Source of the DNA: an uncultured Bacteroidales bacterium
GTDB lineage: Bacteria > Bacteroidota > Bacteroidia > Bacteroidales > Bacteroidaceae
Assembly (NCBI GenBank): GCA_902779315.1
Contig: CACZBC010000028.1
Location: 24,471 to 88,470 of the forward strand
Direction: 5' to 3'
Length of the DNA: 64,000 nucleotides
In this document: piece after piece, positions 8,901 to 15,698 of the stretch
Numbering within the stretch: the first letter of the stretch is position 1
How the letters are laid out: each line of letters opens with the position of its first letter
Made by a program: the position numbers and the translations under genes
The notes under the pieces: model-generated
Told to the model about the DNA's origin: nothing
Seen by the model: only the letters and a program-made list of their open reading frames with translations
Databases searched by the model: none

Positions 8901-9846
8901 TGCAGCAGCATTCAACGGTCCTTGCTATACTACTCTGCTTACTGAGCCACAAGTTGTCCCCGGCTTCTATGTCACCAATAGTAGCTATGCATATGACTCT
9001 ATGACTAATGGCGACGGCTTTGCCAAGAAGTTCGGTAAGGGCGACTGGTTCAAACTTACTATCACAGGTTATGATGCCGACGACAATGTGACAGGCACTA
9101 AGGACTACTACCTTGCTGACCTGCGCGATGAGGCTACTGCTTACATCATCAACGACTGGCGCTTTGTTGACCTCTCTGGTCTTGGTGCAGTTGCAAAGCT
9201 TGGTTTCGCTCTGAGCAGCACGGACAATGGTGACTATGGCATGAATACGCCTGCCTACTTCTGCTTCGACAACTTCGGTGCCAAGGGCGAGGAAGTTCTG
9301 CCAGAGAAGAATGTAGTATTTGTTTCCTCTGTTGGTTATGCTACTTATGTTGCCACAAAGGATGTTGACTTCTCCGAGACAGGTGTAGAAGCCTATTCTG
9401 TAACGGAATCTACAAAGGAAGGTTATGTACATTTGGAACCCATTACAGCTGCTCCTGCTGGCGAAGCTGTGCTCCTGAAGGCAGCCGAAGGTGCTTATGT
9501 ATTGCCTGTTGCTGCTACGACTCCTGCTGCTTTGGAAGGCAACTTGCTGAAGCCTGCTTTGAAAGAAATTGCGGCTGATGGCTCTCAATACATCTTGGCG
9601 GAAGGTTCTGTAGGCGTTGCTTTCTATCAGGCAACAACGGGAACTACCATTGCTGCAGGTAAGGGCTACCTTGAGTTAACTGGTTCTGATGCTAAGGTAT
9701 TCGTCTTTGATGATGAAAATGCTACTGGTATCAGTGGTGTTGAGGCTCTTGACGAGAACGACATCATCTATAATGTTGCCGGACAGCGCTTGCAGAAAAA
9801 GCAGAGAGGCATCAACATTATTAACGGCAAAAAGGTACTTTACTAA
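5911..9846 (+). CDS. Large secreted protein with two DUF4465 modules, B12-locus partner
   Basis: A 1311-residue protein with a type I signal peptide (MKKHLLSFIVLTLFVAGNAFA). The N-terminal half (to about residue 680) is beta-rich with Ig/bacterial-surface-like segments. Two highly similar modules follow at about 685-900 and 913-1125 (ATFEDV..., DWDYWYWFGYAN, TNSSYAYDSMTNGDGFAKKF, FCFDNFGA), matching DUF4465. A further beta domain is followed by a tail (IIYNVAGQRL then INIINGKKV) of the Prevotella sorting type. DUF4465 proteins recur, to my recollection, in Bacteroidota B12-transport loci next to btuB and propeller genes; a cobamide-binding or handling role is inferred from this context only. 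The codon choice of the second module and the C-terminus is richer in T-ending codons than the first module, suggesting mosaic origin. Confidence 0.8.
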   Translation: MKKHLLSFIVLTLFVAGNAFATEVTVTMNAKSKLIKSLVNKSTNESVSVGEPTSNKYTFDAAAGSYLLTATAADGETVSGTIQLDIDAEHTAFTIYSPEVRVKNADWVYGTDYSLDLKVTTKEGETVNTTMGEYTSGNKMFLVFSGNTYYLDVVPSEARQAEGYIAASYSGTVTFNPTIQAEVPMSVMYDITVPAGANLFVGTKKAHFVKFKGIEPVSVNGDGTVYTFKLADKQQYNYRVSKEGKLTQAGLFTMSTDETKRPELVFTDADMEAKSPKFIDHDVTSNGGYNVGDLFLNINERGHLQLANVGDTYDILPMRNWELIESITNNYFIEPDFHFTVVNLNGEADESVVKVEDELLTAVGEGTAIVLVTYDAIHLDQYSGATRKDFVGGSDWGAIWPENTGAFVVTVGEQATGITPNIIINKDYLTTVTPWGGGDPIDTKLSMENVDAEFDVLYYLDTEAGFDYTFKPEGVSSVTLARPVIGENMASYTGFSAEGVTANEDGSYTLKLTEGRNIVCLTGADGKSVYQVMTAKPCHRDIKVGDEVVTRVQPGDAVTVQYSGLYHPAGKLAGIHNFNAFLDYKKPAEGVSVTKGKGNQYTMASAATAQAISFTVPNNWRAKTIELTDGVMCIGGFGDPVGNHRSTSKDTGRAPNFTAISQNAVFGRVPDVVLPVGDSTTPAIATFEDVQDITEPVDGHMSVGTEDDDDREFFTSGDYAFNSGCMHDWDYWYWFGYANRAETKYETLDDQWNNVVGGGYDGSATYGVAFAAEFNGPCYVTLLTEPAVVPGFYITNSSYAYDSMTNGDGFAKKFEKGDWFKLTITGYDAEDKVTGTKDYYLADLRDSKKAYIINDWRFVDLSGLGEVAKLGFELTSSDTGDYGMNTPAYFCFDNFGAEGEEVLPEKNVTLPAEIATFEDIEVPAEGHMSVSTEEDDERTEFVSGDFEFATGCMSDWDYWYWFGYANETDNTYSSLDDQWKNVVGGGYDGSANYGVAFAAAFNGPCYTTLLTEPQVVPGFYVTNSSYAYDSMTNGDGFAKKFGKGDWFKLTITGYDADDNVTGTKDYYLADLRDEATAYIINDWRFVDLSGLGAVAKLGFALSSTDNGDYGMNTPAYFCFDNFGAKGEEVLPEKNVVFVSSVGYATYVATKDVDFSETGVEAYSVTESTKEGYVHLEPITAAPAGEAVLLKAAEGAYVLPVAATTPAALEGNLLKPALKEIAADGSQYILAEGSVGVAFYQATTGTTIAAGKGYLELTGSDAKVFVFDDENATGISGVEALDENDIIYNVAGQRLQKKQRGINIINGKKVLY

Positions 9847-9847
9847 T

Positions 9848-10003
9848 ATGAAGAAGACTTATATCGTGCCTGCTTCGCAGGTTGAAGAGGCTCAGGCAGC
9901 ACAGATGCTTGCTGAAAGCCTGATTATCAGTGACGAAACGATTGATGGCGACAAAGCCCTCACGAAAGAAGATAACAGTTGGGATATCTGGGGTGAGGAA
10001 TAA
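9848..10003 (+). CDS. MKKTY-type micro-ORF after the DUF4465 gene
   Basis: A 51-residue protein (start MKKTYIVPASQVEEAQAAQM, end WDIWGEE). The ATG lies one base after the stop of the DUF4465 gene, so it is probably made by termination-reinitiation. It shares the MKKTYxxP start, similar size, an acidic C-terminal half with Trp near the end, and the position between a T9SS-tail cargo gene and a terminator with the ORF at 1895-2089. No transmembrane segment or clear signal peptide is seen. The function is unknown. Confidence 0.75.
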   Translation: MKKTYIVPASQVEEAQAAQMLAESLIISDETIDGDKALTKEDNSWDIWGEE

Positions 10004-10029
10004 TCTTCTGCTTTGAAGCCGGTAAATGC

Positions 10030-10068
10030 GAAGCGAGGACACAACAATGTGCCCTCGCTTCTTTATTT
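10030..10068. terminator. Bidirectional terminator between convergent genes
   Basis: The stem GAAGCGAGG ... CCTCGCTTC is extended by a small CACA/TGTG inner pairing, followed by TTTATTTGTTTT on the plus strand. It separates the micro-ORF from the oppositely transcribed nucleotidyltransferase. Confidence 0.85.
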
Positions 10069-10085
10069 GTTTTCCTTTGTGTAGT

Positions 10086-10785
10086 TTAGAAGAGATGTGC
10101 GGGAATGCGCTGCTTGGCATTCTCGAAGTCCTCGATTGTGTCGAGTTCGCAGGAGAAGAGTTCTGTGACGTCGAGCACAGAGAAGGTGCTTCCTTGGGCG
10201 ATGAGACGCAGGAAGGCCAGCTCGTAGAACGTGTTTTCGAGGTGCTCCTGATTCATCATGATGTCCAACTCCTTGTAGAGCGCAGTCGTGTATGCCTTGC
10301 CCATTCGCTCGATGCCGAGGCTTTCGCCGGCAGCAAGGGCTGGGTTGCAGGTCTTGCTTATCTCGGTGATGGCGCCATCTTCGTTCATCACGACTTTCAT
10401 TTCTTCTTCCCCAAGTTCGTGACGAATGAGGGTGAGGACGTTTTCGTGACTGTCTGCGAGGACGCGCTCGACGATTTGTCCGTCGTAGAGCAGGTCGCTG
10501 TCGAGCCAGCCAAAGCGAATATATGTTGTTGGTCGTTTCGTAGTCCTTGTTGTGGATGAAGCATACGTCGATGCTTTCGCCATAAGTCTGCTTGACGAAG
10601 TCCTCGATTTTCTCGTGCAAATAGCCCGTCACAATGCAGAATTCGCGGATGCCAGCCTTGATGAGGGCATCCATCGAGCGTTCCAAAAGTGTGCGTTCGC
10701 CTACTTTGAGGAGGCACTTTGGCGTGTGAAGCGTGAGCGGACGAAGTCGCGAGGCTGTTCCCGCAGCAAGGATGATTGCACGCAT
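10086..10785 (-). pseudogene. LicC/MobA-like sugar- or choline-phosphate nucleotidyltransferase, frame broken
   Basis: The N-terminal frame (start 10785) has the signature GTASRLRPLTLHTPKCLLKV, then IVTGYLHEKI and NNIYSLWLA. At about 10500-10506 the frame changes, and the C-terminal half (DSDLLYDGQIVERVLA to QRIPAHLF, stop 10086) continues in another frame. Family members have about ten more residues between SLWLA and DSDLLYDG, so a small out-of-frame deletion is more likely than a single-base error. The intact enzyme would transfer CMP or another NMP to a phosphorylated head group such as phosphocholine, aminoethylphosphonate, inositol phosphate or a sugar phosphate. It is cotranscribed after the aminotransferase (3-bp gap). 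Confidence 0.75.
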
Positions 10786-10788
10786 ATC

Positions 10789-11817
10789 TTAGAGGCAGCT
10801 CTTGATGGTGTCAACTACGGTTTGTATCTGCTCGCGTCGGCCGAGGGTGATTCGCAGGCAATCTTCGAGGCCTTTGTCGCCCATGAACTTGATCTTATAG
10901 TCCTGATCTGCAAGGGCTTTCTGCAGTTTCTCCTTGATGGAGGTGGGGTACTTGATGAGGATGAAGTTGGCCACGCTCTTGTAAACCTTGAAGCCGGGCT
11001 TGTCGCCCAGTTCCTTCTGGAAGAGCTGACGGTCCCATTCCATCTCGTCTGCAACCTTGCGATAGTGTTCGTCGCTGTCGAGAGCGGCCAACGCAACTGC
11101 CTCCGAGAAGCGGTTATAACCCAGATACTTGTTGCAGTAGCTGAGGAACTGGTCGTGTCCTGCACCGATGAATGCGAAGCCGACACGCAGTCCTGGCAGT
11201 CCGTAGAACTTGGAGAGTGTACGGGATATGATGAGGTTGTTGTACTTGTTCACAAGGGGGGCGATGTAGTCGACGTCGGTCGTGATGAAAGATGCGTAGG
11301 CTTCGTCCACGAGCACCATTGTGTCGGAGGGGATATTCTCCATGATGCGGCCTATCTCTTCGCTCGTCAGGCTGTTGCCGGTCGGGTTGTTGGGCGAGGC
11401 GAGGAGCAGCATTCTGGGGTGAATGCGATTGGTGTAGGCGATGACTTCCTCGACGTTGTAGGCAAAGGTGTCGCCTGTCTCGTAGAGGGGGTACATCTCG
11501 AACGAACCGCCACACTCGCCTGCTACTCTGTTGTAGTACCACCACGAGAATTCGGGGATGAGGATGGTCTTGTTGTCGCCCTCCATCAGGAAGTAGTGGA
11601 TGGCGTTCTTCAGCATCTCCTCTCCGCCGTATCCCAGGAGGACTTGCTCCTCGGGAACTCCGTAAATCTCACTCAATCGGACACTTACGACACTCTTCTT
11701 CCCCTGGTCATATATGCGGGTGTAGAAACAGAGTGTGCGGGGGTCGAAGTTCTTTATGGCCTCGATGACCTTCTCTGAAGGCTCGAAATTGAATTCGTTT
11801 CTGTCAAGATAGTTCAT
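10789..11817 (-). CDS. HisC-like PLP-dependent aminotransferase
   Basis: A 342-residue class I/II fold-type I aminotransferase. Visible motifs are SPNNPTGN (about 141-148), VDEAYASF (170-177) with the PLP-facing Asp and Tyr, and SRTLSKFYGLPGLRVGF (198-214) with the Schiff-base lysine K203. It resembles histidinol-phosphate aminotransferase, but there is no his operon here. It is in an operon with the broken nucleotidyltransferase and divergent from a CDP-alcohol phosphotransferase, so it may act in head-group synthesis such as an amino-alcohol phosphate or phosphonate rather than in histidine biosynthesis. The specificity is not readable. Confidence 0.8.
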   Translation of the reverse strand: MNYLDRNEFNFEPSEKVIEAIKNFDPRTLCFYTRIYDQGKKSVVSVRLSEIYGVPEEQVLLGYGGEEMLKNAIHYFLMEGDNKTILIPEFSWWYYNRVAGECGGSFEMYPLYETGDTFAYNVEEVIAYTNRIHPRMLLLASPNNPTGNSLTSEEIGRIMENIPSDTMVLVDEAYASFITTDVDYIAPLVNKYNNLIISRTLSKFYGLPGLRVGFAFIGAGHDQFLSYCNKYLGYNRFSEAVALAALDSDEHYRKVADEMEWDRQLFQKELGDKPGFKVYKSVANFILIKYPTSIKEKLQKALADQDYKIKFMGDKGLEDCLRITLGRREQIQTVVDTIKSCL

Positions 11818-11844
11818 TATCTTCTTTAGTTATATTTTGGCGTG

Positions 11845-11875
11845 CAAAGTTACGACTTTTCTCCCGAACCACAAA
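11845..11875 (-). promoter_or_regulatory. Promoter of the aminotransferase operon
   Basis: On the minus strand the -7 box TAACTTTG (11845-11852) and a TTTG -33 element (11872-11875) are separated by 19 bp, close to the Bacteroidota consensus. Confidence 0.75.
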
Positions 11876-11908
11876 GCAAAATGAAAAAAAATGCATAAGA
11901 TGTGGCAT

Positions 11909-11933
11909 AATTGAAAAAGAAGTTGTACTTTTG
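11909..11933 (+). promoter_or_regulatory. Promoter of the CDP-alcohol phosphotransferase operon
   Basis: The TACTTTTG -7 box at 11926-11933 fits the consensus. The leader downstream (about 190 nt) would carry the 22-bp repeat array before the ATG at 12126. Confidence 0.65.
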
Positions 11934-11963
11934 CAGATTAAATGGTGGAATACTTCTGCAGGG

Positions 11964-12085
11964 TTGTCTGCAAACGACTAACGTGAAGTTCGCCAACGTC
12001 ACACTAGTAAATGGCAATCGTCACACTATACGTTTGCGATCATAACACTATACGTTTGCAATCGTCGCACTATATGTTTTGCAGC
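11964..12085. repeat. 22-bp-period degenerate tandem array A
   Basis: A partial unit (11964-11975) is followed by full 22-bp units at 11976, 11998, 12020, 12042 and 12064. Most units read as a half GTCACACTATACG (or variants GTCGCACTA, ATAACACTA, GTCACACTAGT) and a half of the type TTTGCAATC/TTTGCGATC. It lies in the gap between divergent genes and inside the predicted leader of the downstream operon. The rest of the 308-bp gap (11818-12125) holds the two promoters. Confidence 0.9.
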
Positions 12086-12125
12086 GACTCTGGAAGGGTT
12101 CATAAACCAGAAAGCATAAGGTAAA

Positions 12126-13130
12126 ATGATAGAAGATCTGAAGAAGAAAGTACAAGCAACCTTAAAGTCCTCAGAAACAGAGGATTGGCTTGATTATCGC
12201 GTGGTTCGTCCGCTCAGTTATCTGTGGGCCCTGTTCTTCGCAAAACTCGACATTCACCCCAACACCGTTACCATCATCTCCATGATTATCGGAGCCGCAG
12301 CCAGCGTGTTCTTCATGCACGGCAGCTTCTACTACGAAGGATGGCACGGACTCCTGATGAACATCATCGGCGTACTGTTGCTCTGCCAGGCAGACATCTT
12401 CGATTGCACGGACGGACAGCTTGCCAGGATGACCGGAAAGAAGAGTCGTTTGGGCAGAATTCTCGATGGAATGGCCGGTTTTGTATGGTTCATCCCCATC
12501 TACGTCCTCTTGATGGTGCGCTTCTACAACCACCATTCTCTCGAATTCGGATGGCTTGGAATACCCGATACGGAACAGAACGCCCTCATCGCAACTGCGG
12601 TAGTCGTCGTCCTCGCACTCTATTCGGGCTTCGCCGGAATGGGCGGTCAGCAACGGCTTGCCGACTATTACATCCAGGTTCACCTCTTCCTCCTGAAAGG
12701 CGAGAAAGGCAGCGAACTCGACAACTCCCTCCAGCAACAGAAGGTTTACGACGAGACACCCGCCGAAGGGAATCGCCTCTGGAAGTATTTCCTCAAGACA
12801 TATATAGACTATACGCGCAAGCAGGAGAAGTCCACGCCTGAGTTCCAGAAACTCATGAGCACCTTGCGCGAGAAATATGGAAGTGCGGGAAATATGCCCG
12901 AAGAAGTGCGCGAGGAGCTTCATCGCGAGTCGAAAGCCATCATGCCCCTCAACGCGATGCTCACCTTCAACTTCCGTTCCGGCATGTTCTTCCTGTTCTG
13001 TCTCATCGACCTGCCTGTCTTCAATTTCCTCTTCGAAGCCATCTGTATGGGACTTCTCACATATTATATTAATCGCCGACACGAGGCATTCTGCCGCAGG
13101 GTTGCGGAAAAAGTAAGACTTGGAGCATGA
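12126..13130 (+). CDS. CDP-alcohol phosphatidyltransferase family protein
   Basis: A 334-residue membrane enzyme that would exchange CMP on a CDP-activated lipid or head group for an alcohol. The family motif DGxxAR is visible: D93-C-T-D96-G97-x-x-A100-R101, then G110-x-x-x-D114. The usual fourth aspartate four residues later is G118 (sequence LDGMAGF). Several hydrophobic segments precede and follow. A long charged stretch at about 195-270 is cytosolic. It overlaps the next gene by four bases (ATGA), indicating coupling to a flippase-like protein. Whether it makes phosphatidylinositol-type, phosphatidylethanolamine-type or an unusual lipid is unknown. Confidence 0.8.
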   Translation: MIEDLKKKVQATLKSSETEDWLDYRVVRPLSYLWALFFAKLDIHPNTVTIISMIIGAAASVFFMHGSFYYEGWHGLLMNIIGVLLLCQADIFDCTDGQLARMTGKKSRLGRILDGMAGFVWFIPIYVLLMVRFYNHHSLEFGWLGIPDTEQNALIATAVVVVLALYSGFAGMGGQQRLADYYIQVHLFLLKGEKGSELDNSLQQQKVYDETPAEGNRLWKYFLKTYIDYTRKQEKSTPEFQKLMSTLREKYGSAGNMPEEVREELHRESKAIMPLNAMLTFNFRSGMFFLFCLIDLPVFNFLFEAICMGLLTYYINRRHEAFCRRVAEKVRLGA

Positions 13131-14164
13131 AGTGGAGCTGGAATAACTTCTTCTTCTTCCTCGGCATCGTTTGTGTCGTGGTGATGCTCTTCACGTTCGA
13201 CGTCAGTTTCGTTGAGCTTTGGGGCCACATCTGCCGTGCAGGTTTGTGGCTCATCCCCATCGTGGGCATCTGGATTGTCGTTTACGGCATCAATGCTCTA
13301 GCGTGGATGTCGGTCATCCGGGGTAATACAAGTCCCGATGAAACCGTCGGTTTTTGGCGGATCTACAAGCTGACCATCACGGGTTATGCGCTCAACTATG
13401 CCACTCCGGTAGGCGGCTTGGGCGGAGAACCTTACCGAATCATGGAACTGAGCAAGGACATCTCGAAGCAGCACGCCACCTCCAGCGTCATCCTTTATGC
13501 GATGTTCCACGTCTTCGCGCACTTCTGGTTCTGGTTCACGTCCGTCTTCCTCTACCTTGCACTCGCGCTGGTGGGCGACTTGCCCTTCGATACGACGGTT
13601 GGCATCGTGCTTGGCATCATCGTGGTCTTCTGCCTGATAGCCTTCTACCTCTTCTATAGGGGATACAAGTACGGACTTGTCGTGAGGCTGATTCGCTGGA
13701 TAGGACATCTGCCTCGACTCAAAGGATGGAGCGACAGGTTTCTCGAAGCACATGCAGAAGCCCTGCATAATGTGGATTCACAAATCGCTGCCCTGCATCA
13801 GCAGAGCCGCAAGAACTTCTATGCAGCCTTGGGCCTCGAGTACCTCTCGCGTATCGTGCAGAGTGCCGAAGTGCTTTTCATGCTCCTGCTTTTCGGCATA
13901 GATGGTGGCGGAGGGTTCGACGGCATCACCCTCACCTTCCTTCACAGCATCCTTATTGTCTCGCTTACCACGCTTCTTTCGAACCTGATAGGCTTCCTCC
14001 CGATGCAGCTCGGCGTACAGGAAGGCGGTTTTGCTATCTCCACGGCAGCAATGGGCCTGACTATCGAGCAAGGCTTTTTTGTCAGCATCATCTGCCGTGT
14101 CCGCGAGATTATCTGGATTATCATCGGCATCGCCCTAATGAAGGTCGGCAATAAACGAGGGTAA
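13127..14164 (+). CDS. Flippase-like integral membrane protein (LPG-synthase TM domain / UPF0104)
   Basis: A 345-residue protein with about eight hydrophobic helices. The family motif region YALNYATPVGGLGGEPYRI (about 85-103) matches the lysylphosphatidylglycerol synthetase TM/AglD-like family, which has a putative lipid flippase role. A second hallmark is near the end (GFLPMQLGVQEGGF). The start overlaps the CDP-alcohol phosphotransferase gene by four bases. The context suggests that it moves or channels the lipid made by its partner. The soluble aminoacyl-transferase domain of MprF is absent. Confidence 0.8.
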   Translation: MKWSWNNFFFFLGIVCVVVMLFTFDVSFVELWGHICRAGLWLIPIVGIWIVVYGINALAWMSVIRGNTSPDETVGFWRIYKLTITGYALNYATPVGGLGGEPYRIMELSKDISKQHATSSVILYAMFHVFAHFWFWFTSVFLYLALALVGDLPFDTTVGIVLGIIVVFCLIAFYLFYRGYKYGLVVRLIRWIGHLPRLKGWSDRFLEAHAEALHNVDSQIAALHQQSRKNFYAALGLEYLSRIVQSAEVLFMLLLFGIDGGGGFDGITLTFLHSILIVSLTTLLSNLIGFLPMQLGVQEGGFAISTAAMGLTIEQGFFVSIICRVREIIWIIIGIALMKVGNKRG

Positions 14165-14247
14165 TGCGGATGCACTGCATCTGCATTACCGAGCGATAGC
14201 CGAGCTCGAACACAGTTCAAGGTCGGCAACAAACGAGAGTAAAGCAG
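14141..14247. repeat. Duplicated 3' end plus hairpin
   Basis: The 29 bp covering the flippase-like gene's end (14141-14169, starting AAGGTCGGCA) recur at 14219-14247 with five substitutions. Between them lies a hairpin at about 14161-14190 (GTAATGC...GCATTAC, with GATGCA/TGCATC inside). The second copy is non-coding, so this looks like a local duplication of a stop-codon region around a hairpin. Confidence 0.7.
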
Positions 14248-14259
14248 AATCAAACGATA

Positions 14260-14287
14260 AGCTCCCGCGTTTCACAACGCAGGAGCT
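14260..14287. terminator. Hairpin between convergent genes, likely terminator
   Basis: The stem AGCTCC-GCGTT ... AACGC-GGAGCT has a TCAC loop and one internal mismatch. It lacks a clean U-tract on either strand, so termination activity is only probable. It sits between the flippase-like gene and the oppositely oriented 14338-14937 gene. Confidence 0.5.
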
Positions 14288-14337
14288 ATATGGCGCCGAT
14301 ATTAATTCAAAAACTAACTAACAAGTTTTTCCTGATA

Positions 14338-14937
14338 TCAGTCTTTAGGGTAAAGCTTCTTGAAGGCCTCTGTCAGGGACTCCACCTCGGGCAGCAATGC
14401 CTTCAGTTCCTCCTCGTTCTGATTCTTGACGGCCGTCATGGCTTTCTCCAGCACATCTGTCAGCCGCTTGCAGTTGCCAGCGCCTGGCGACCATATTGTG
14501 GCGACACGAATATGGTTCCCAAAGAAGTAACGGGTACCGTCGAGTCCCCTCCGCTCGTCATTGAACATACATGTGGCTACGGTATGTTCTATCAGGTCGG
14601 AAAACATCACAGCCGTGGCCTTGTCTGTCTTGACCTCCATAGAATCCAACCTCAGTCTCGGCTCGCCCGGCTCGGCCTCCTTGTTCACCTCGCACCACTT
14701 CACCTGCAGCCGTTCGCTTCCCCCATAACCGTAATACACATACAGTGCAGAGGGGAAGCTGAATGAAGGGAATATGAGCATCTGCTGGATTGCTCTCTCG
14801 GACAGCCAAGTCCCGAAATACTTTTCTCCCCACAGCTTCTGCTGAGTTTGTGTCATAGGTTCCAGTCTGCTCTGGGCCTGTGCGCCAATGGCTGCCGCCA
14901 TCAGCAACGTCACTAATGTAATGATTCGCTTTTTCAT
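14338..14937 (-). CDS. Secreted/periplasmic protein of unknown function
   Basis: A 199-residue protein with a type I signal peptide (MKKRIITLVTLLMAAAIGAQAQ). The ATG at 14937 is preferred over an in-frame TTG two codons upstream. The mature part is mixed alpha/beta with no recognised domain; it has two Cys (one in a WCEV context) and a Lys/Glu-rich helical C-terminus. The gene follows the regulatory-like ORF on the same strand almost without a gap, so it may belong to the sigma-factor-linked operon. I do not recognise the family. Confidence 0.7.
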   Translation of the reverse strand: MKKRIITLVTLLMAAAIGAQAQSRLEPMTQTQQKLWGEKYFGTWLSERAIQQMLIFPSFSFPSALYVYYGYGGSERLQVKWCEVNKEAEPGEPRLRLDSMEVKTDKATAVMFSDLIEHTVATCMFNDERRGLDGTRYFFGNHIRVATIWSPGAGNCKRLTDVLEKAMTAVKNQNEEELKALLPEVESLTEAFKKLYPKD

Positions 14938-14939
14938 AT

Positions 14940-15698
14940 TCAAAATTTTAGACTTTCCTTCAAGCTTTTTAAGTTGTCATTAGGTAGGAGATAGATTGTT
15001 TGGAATGTGTCGGTTGGCTCTATGACGATGGTCTTATAACCAATATAAGTGAAGTGCATCTTGACGCCTGTGCGGGGAACCCAAAAGGCAAAGTTGCCCA
15101 AAGAGTCCGTCGTCTCGAATCCCCATATCTTCTTTTCTGGTTCAAATTGCAATATATGAATAATGGTATGGTTTAAAGGCTCGTCGTTTTCGTCATACAC
15201 TACGCCCGACACTCGGCGGCGGCTTGCTTTCAGTTCCTCGTGTTGGTCCATATAGTAGTCGCAGAGTGTGTCCTCCACGCAGATGTACTCTACGACGCCG
15301 TGCTTTGCTGCCTCTCCATACTTCTCGATGTAGCGTTGCTTGGCTTCCTCATTCATGTGTCTCATTACTCTGTCCAAACACAAGTGTTGCCCTTTTAAGT
15401 AGTCGCGACAAGACCTCCCGCCTAACCATTTGTTGTTTTCCTTTGGTTGAGGCACTCCGTTGACGAGGTAGAGGATGGAGTCATTGGGCGGGCTGTCATG
15501 TGAACCACCTATGGCGCCTAGGGGAAGAAGCCGTACCTCGTTTTCTTCGGGCACATATTTAGGCAAACCGGCGATTTGCTCTTGTGAGTTTCCTCGCAGC
15601 CGCATGTTGTAGCCGTTGTAGATGCATGACAAGGTTTTTGTCGGTGGGCGAGAACTCGAAGGACTTGTAGCCGGGTTGCTCGGCACGAAGCGTGACAT
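14940..15698 (-). pseudogene. Carboxypeptidase-regulatory-like fragment, probable continuation of the upstream gene
   Basis: The ORF carries a third copy of the repeat seen twice upstream: MRLRG at about residue 32, then SILYLVNGVPQP, KYGEAAKHGVVEYICVEDTLCDYYM and a carboxypeptidase-regulatory-like beta sandwich (RRRVSGVVYDENDEPLN...GNFAFWVPRTGVKMHFTYIGYK). The first about 30 residues are out-of-frame sequence of the neighbouring gene and look non-native. The true product probably begins at MRLRG or is joined in frame to the upstream ORF, whose end (DKNLVMHLQ) lies at the same place. No signal peptide is present. It is a frame-broken or split part of one larger protein. Confidence 0.6.

Noticed and set aside
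11964-12085. 22-bp arrays as CRISPR arrays
   Set aside because: There are no unique spacers between conserved repeats, units are themselves only 22 bp and contiguous, and no cas genes are in the window.
14941-14943. TTG start for the 14338 gene
   Set aside because: The ATG two codons later (14937) begins the signal peptide properly.
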